Source of the DNA: Nocardioides sp.
GTDB taxonomy: Bacteria > Actinomycetota > Actinomycetes > Propionibacteriales > Nocardioidaceae
DNA: 64,000 nt
NCBI RefSeq assembly: GCF_030149505.1
Contig: NZ_JASBRN010000026.1
Coordinates: 1 to 64,000 of the forward strand
Reading direction: 5' to 3'
Positions 61,960 through 64,000 of this stretch are shown piece by piece; the stretch's first letter is position 1, and every line of letters starts with the position of its first letter. The notes under the pieces were generated by a model. It saw only the letters and a list, made by a program, of their open reading frames with translations. It did no database searches and was not told where the DNA came from. The translations under genes and the position numbers were made by a program.

Positions 61960-61971
61960 AAAGGATCCTTT
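61960..61971. promoter_or_regulatory. Palindrome over the hotdog gene ribosome-binding site
   Basis: AAAGGATCCTTT is a perfect 12-base palindrome three bases before the ATG at 61975, and includes its AAGGA ribosome-binding sequence. A protein bound here, or a hairpin in the message, could shut translation or transcription of the gene. Confidence 0.45.
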
Positions 61972-61974
61972 GCC

Positions 61975-62544
61975 ATGACTGACGCATCACGTGAGGTCGA
62001 CAAGACGCCACACGACGACCCGCGCGCCATGGCGGACCGATCCCGGCACCCGGGTTCGTCGCTCGACATGTGGCTCCGATCGATGGGGCGACCCGAGCCG
62101 AAGCCTGGGGGGCGACTGCCCTCGCACTCCCCTACCTGCGCGGGTTGCGGCAGGGACAATCCCGCCGGTCTCGCACTGGAGGTCGACGCGACGGAGGCCG
62201 GGGTGAGCGCCGTTCATAGGTTCGACCACCGCCAAGAGGGCGCTCCGGGCATCACCCACGGTGGCCTGGTGGCGGCAGCATTCGACGACCTCTTCGGGTT
62301 CCTGCTGTACCGCGTGGGCGAACTCGCGGTCACCAGGACCCTGACCGTGGACTACCTCCGGCCCGTACTGCTCGGCGTGGACTATCACTTCACGGCGACC
62401 GTCCGCGAGCGAGCGGGACGACGACTGCACGTGGAGGCCGCAGCGACCCAGATCGACGGACCTCAGGTGGCTGCGGCACACGCCACTTTCATCATCGTGG
62501 ACGTCGAGCACTTCGCCCAGGGACGCGCCTCTCTTCCTCAGTGA
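61975..62544 (+). CDS. PaaI-family hotdog thioesterase with Cys pair
   Basis: 189 residues: an N-terminal linker, a CAGCGRDNPAGLAL segment (Cys-x-x-Cys-Gly, seen in a group of actinobacterial hotdog proteins), and the hotdog fold with PGITHGGLVAAAFDDLFGFL, where HGG and the catalytic Asp are typical of PaaI/YdiI enzymes. Then TRTLTVDYLRPVLLGVDYHF. Likely hydrolyses acyl-CoAs. Convergent with a TetR gene one base away (stop codons at 62544 and 62546). Confidence 0.85.
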   Translation: MTDASREVDKTPHDDPRAMADRSRHPGSSLDMWLRSMGRPEPKPGGRLPSHSPTCAGCGRDNPAGLALEVDATEAGVSAVHRFDHRQEGAPGITHGGLVAAAFDDLFGFLLYRVGELAVTRTLTVDYLRPVLLGVDYHFTATVRERAGRRLHVEAAATQIDGPQVAAAHATFIIVDVEHFAQGRASLPQ

Positions 62545-62545
62545 C

Positions 62546-63226
62546 CTACTCCACGACGAACGGCGCCAGCTCGGCGTCCGGATCCAGATCGATACCGCGA
62601 TCGGCGAGAGCGTCGTGCAGCAAGAGCAGGACGTGCCGCGACAGTCGCTTGGCCATCGACTCCAAGGTCTCGTCGCGCTGGTCGAGCCCCCAGATGATGG
62701 TGGCGTCGACCAGGCCCATCACCCCGACAAGGATTCCCTCGGGAAACGTGCTCGGCGCGGCGTTGGTGTAGCCACGCGCCGCCTCTGCGATCTCGTCCAG
62801 CAACCGCGAGCGCCCCATGCGGGCCCGGTGCAGGGTCCGGCTCTGCCCACGTGCCGCCAGGAAGCGGTAGAGGTGAGGATGGCCATCGGCCCAGGTGGCG
62901 CAGGCAAGGACAAGGCCTTCCACGACATGCGACGGCGTCCCACGCCGGGTCAGGTGCGGCCTCAGGCAAGAGTTGAGGTCGTGGGCAGCCAGTCGCACGA
63001 CTTCCGCATCGAGGTCATCCCGACTGGAGAAGTATCGGTACACGTGCGGCCGCGGTATCCCGGCCCGCTCCGCGATCGTCGCTGTACCCGCATGTGGACC
63101 CACCTCGTCGACGACCTCGAGTGCGGCCTCAGCCACCGCCAGCCGCCGAAGGGCACGGTTGGCGTCGCCGCTCGAGGAGGACCGCCGCCGGGACGTGGAG
63201 TCCACCCATCGTCCCACCTCGACCAT
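62546..63226 (-). CDS. TetR family regulator divergent from acyl-CoA dehydrogenase
   Basis: 226 residues from ATG at 63226, six bases after TAGGCT on the minus strand. Helix-turn-helix GTATIAERAGIPRPHVYRYF; C-terminal domain with CLRPHLTRRGTPSHVVEGLV. The short divergent space to the dehydrogenase gene contains a clear dyad (63321-63335), which makes this regulator its likely controller. Confidence 0.9.
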   Translation of the reverse strand: MVEVGRWVDSTSRRRSSSSGDANRALRRLAVAEAALEVVDEVGPHAGTATIAERAGIPRPHVYRYFSSRDDLDAEVVRLAAHDLNSCLRPHLTRRGTPSHVVEGLVLACATWADGHPHLYRFLAARGQSRTLHRARMGRSRLLDEIAEAARGYTNAAPSTFPEGILVGVMGLVDATIIWGLDQRDETLESMAKRLSRHVLLLLHDALADRGIDLDPDAELAPFVVE

Positions 63227-63320
63227 GGGCGCAGCCTAGGCCGACGTGCGACAGAGGTCGACCACGATGCGGACGCATGCATGGAACACCTTGTACCCCC
63301 AGAAAGGAGGTGGTGATATT

Positions 63321-63335
63321 GGTACATCCTGTACC
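63321..63335. promoter_or_regulatory. Operator-like dyad upstream of acyl-CoA dehydrogenase
   Basis: GGTACA-TCC-TGTACC is a perfect inverted repeat with a three-base spacer, 22 bases before the ATG at 63357. A further half site TTGTACC lies at 63291-63297. It sits in the divergent space shared with the TetR gene. Confidence 0.75.
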
Positions 63336-63356
63336 CAAGCACTGAGAGCCTTCGTG

Positions 63357-64000
63357 ATGACCCGACGCCCGCCCTGGATGAACGCCGACCTCGACGACCT
63401 GCGCGACCTGGCACGCACGTTCTGCGAGAAAGAGATCAAGCCGCACATCGAGACGTTCATCGCTGACAAGCATGTCGATCGGCAGCTGTGGAACCGCGCC
63501 GGCGAGGTCGGTCTGCTATGCCTGTCCATCCCCGAGGAGTACGGCGGCGGCGGCGGAACCTTCGCCCATGAGGCCATCCTCATCGAGGAGCAGGCACGAG
63601 TGGGCGACAGCTCCTGGGGCGCATCGCTCCACAACGGCATCGTGGCGCACTACCTGCTCGCCTACGGCACGGAGGAGCAGAAGCTGGAGTGGCTGCCCAA
63701 GATGGCGTCCGGCGAGGTCGTCGGAGCTATCGCCATGACCGAGCCCGGAACCGGGTCGGACCTGCAGAACATCAAGACCAAGGCGCTGCGCGAGGGCGAC
63801 GAGTACGTCGTCAGCGGTTCGAAGACCTTCATCACCAACGGTTCGCAGGCCGACCTCGTGCTGACCGTCGTGAAGACCGACCCCGACGACCGCGCAGGCG
63901 GCATCTCCCTGATGCTGATCCCTACCGACACTCCGGGCTTTTCGCGAGGGCGGGTCCTGGACAAGATCGGGATGAAGGGACAGGACACCTCCGAGCTGTT
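63357..64000 (+). CDS. Acyl-CoA dehydrogenase, 3' end outside the window
   Basis: N-terminal 214 codons of an acyl-CoA dehydrogenase (FAD flavoprotein of fatty acid or side-chain beta-oxidation): DLDDLRDLARTFCEKEIKPH, LLCLSIPEEYGGGGG, GAIAMTEPGTGSDLQNIKTK (flavin region) and YVVSGSKTFITNGSQADLVL. The reading frame is open at the right edge. ATG at 63357 follows a GTG in frame at 63354. Controlled by the adjacent TetR, judging by the dyad before it. Confidence 0.93.
   Translation, partial: MTRRPPWMNADLDDLRDLARTFCEKEIKPHIETFIADKHVDRQLWNRAGEVGLLCLSIPEEYGGGGGTFAHEAILIEEQARVGDSSWGASLHNGIVAHYLLAYGTEEQKLEWLPKMASGEVVGAIAMTEPGTGSDLQNIKTKALREGDEYVVSGSKTFITNGSQADLVLTVVKTDPDDRAGGISLMLIPTDTPGFSRGRVLDKIGMKGQDTSEL

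Overview
The window is high-GC, gene-dense actinobacterial chromosome. Gene content, the thrT-metT-rpmG-hadAB / trpT-secE-nusG-rplK-rplA synteny shared with Mycobacterium, complete YrbE/Mce transport genes, many GTG starts and many leaderless-type promoters (TANNNT 5-8 bases before the start codon) suggest Nocardioides or another Nocardioidaceae. That placement is inference. No phage genes, IS elements or CRISPR arrays were seen.

Left part (1-14.4 kb, minus strand): the 5' two thirds of rpoB, preceded by an eleven-gene lipid-import operon (mkl/mceG ATPase, two YrbE permeases, MceA-F, and two Mce-associated membrane proteins, one with a J-like domain lacking HPD). The operon lies between rplL and rpoB, where mycobacteria keep only the mkl ATPase. 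14.4-25.7 kb: the ribosomal and transcription block (rplL, rplJ with a structured leader, rplA, rplK, nusG, secE, tRNA-Trp, rpmG, tRNA-Met, tRNA-Thr), interleaved with a subgroup Ic aspartate aminotransferase, adenosine deaminase, hadA-hadB-murB and a lipoprotein.

Middle part (25.7-49.6 kb): housekeeping and catabolic genes: hotdog thioesterase, amidase, lrgAB, tag, a pirin next to a YdeP-type molybdopterin oxidoreductase, an Entner-Doudoroff operon (zwf-edd-eda) divergent from a ROK repressor, tyrosine/homogentisate degradation (hmgA divergent from an unknown gene plus fahA), a deazaflavin oxidoreductase, a sulfatase, a metallophosphoesterase and an LVIVD-repeat surface protein. 49.7-54.9 kb: a collagen-like secreted protein, a YibE/F membrane protein and a molybdate operon (HTH-TOBE regulator, modABC).

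Right part (55-64 kb): somewhat lower GC and regulator-rich. It holds an MFS exporter and a cytochrome P450 under a divergent TetR, a second TetR divergent from a BtrH-like acyltransferase plus transglutaminase-fold pair, a PlsC acyltransferase, a PaaI-type hotdog protein, a third TetR and a truncated acyl-CoA dehydrogenase. It reads as an accessory acyl-group or lipid metabolism island.

The most unusual non-coding signal is a long structured palindromic element in two copies (17.23-17.46 and 41.17-41.31 kb). Both lie between convergent genes. Both share a conserved asymmetric internal loop while their stems differ in sequence but still pair. Two further intergenic repeat families are also present, one of which has been incorporated into a coding region.
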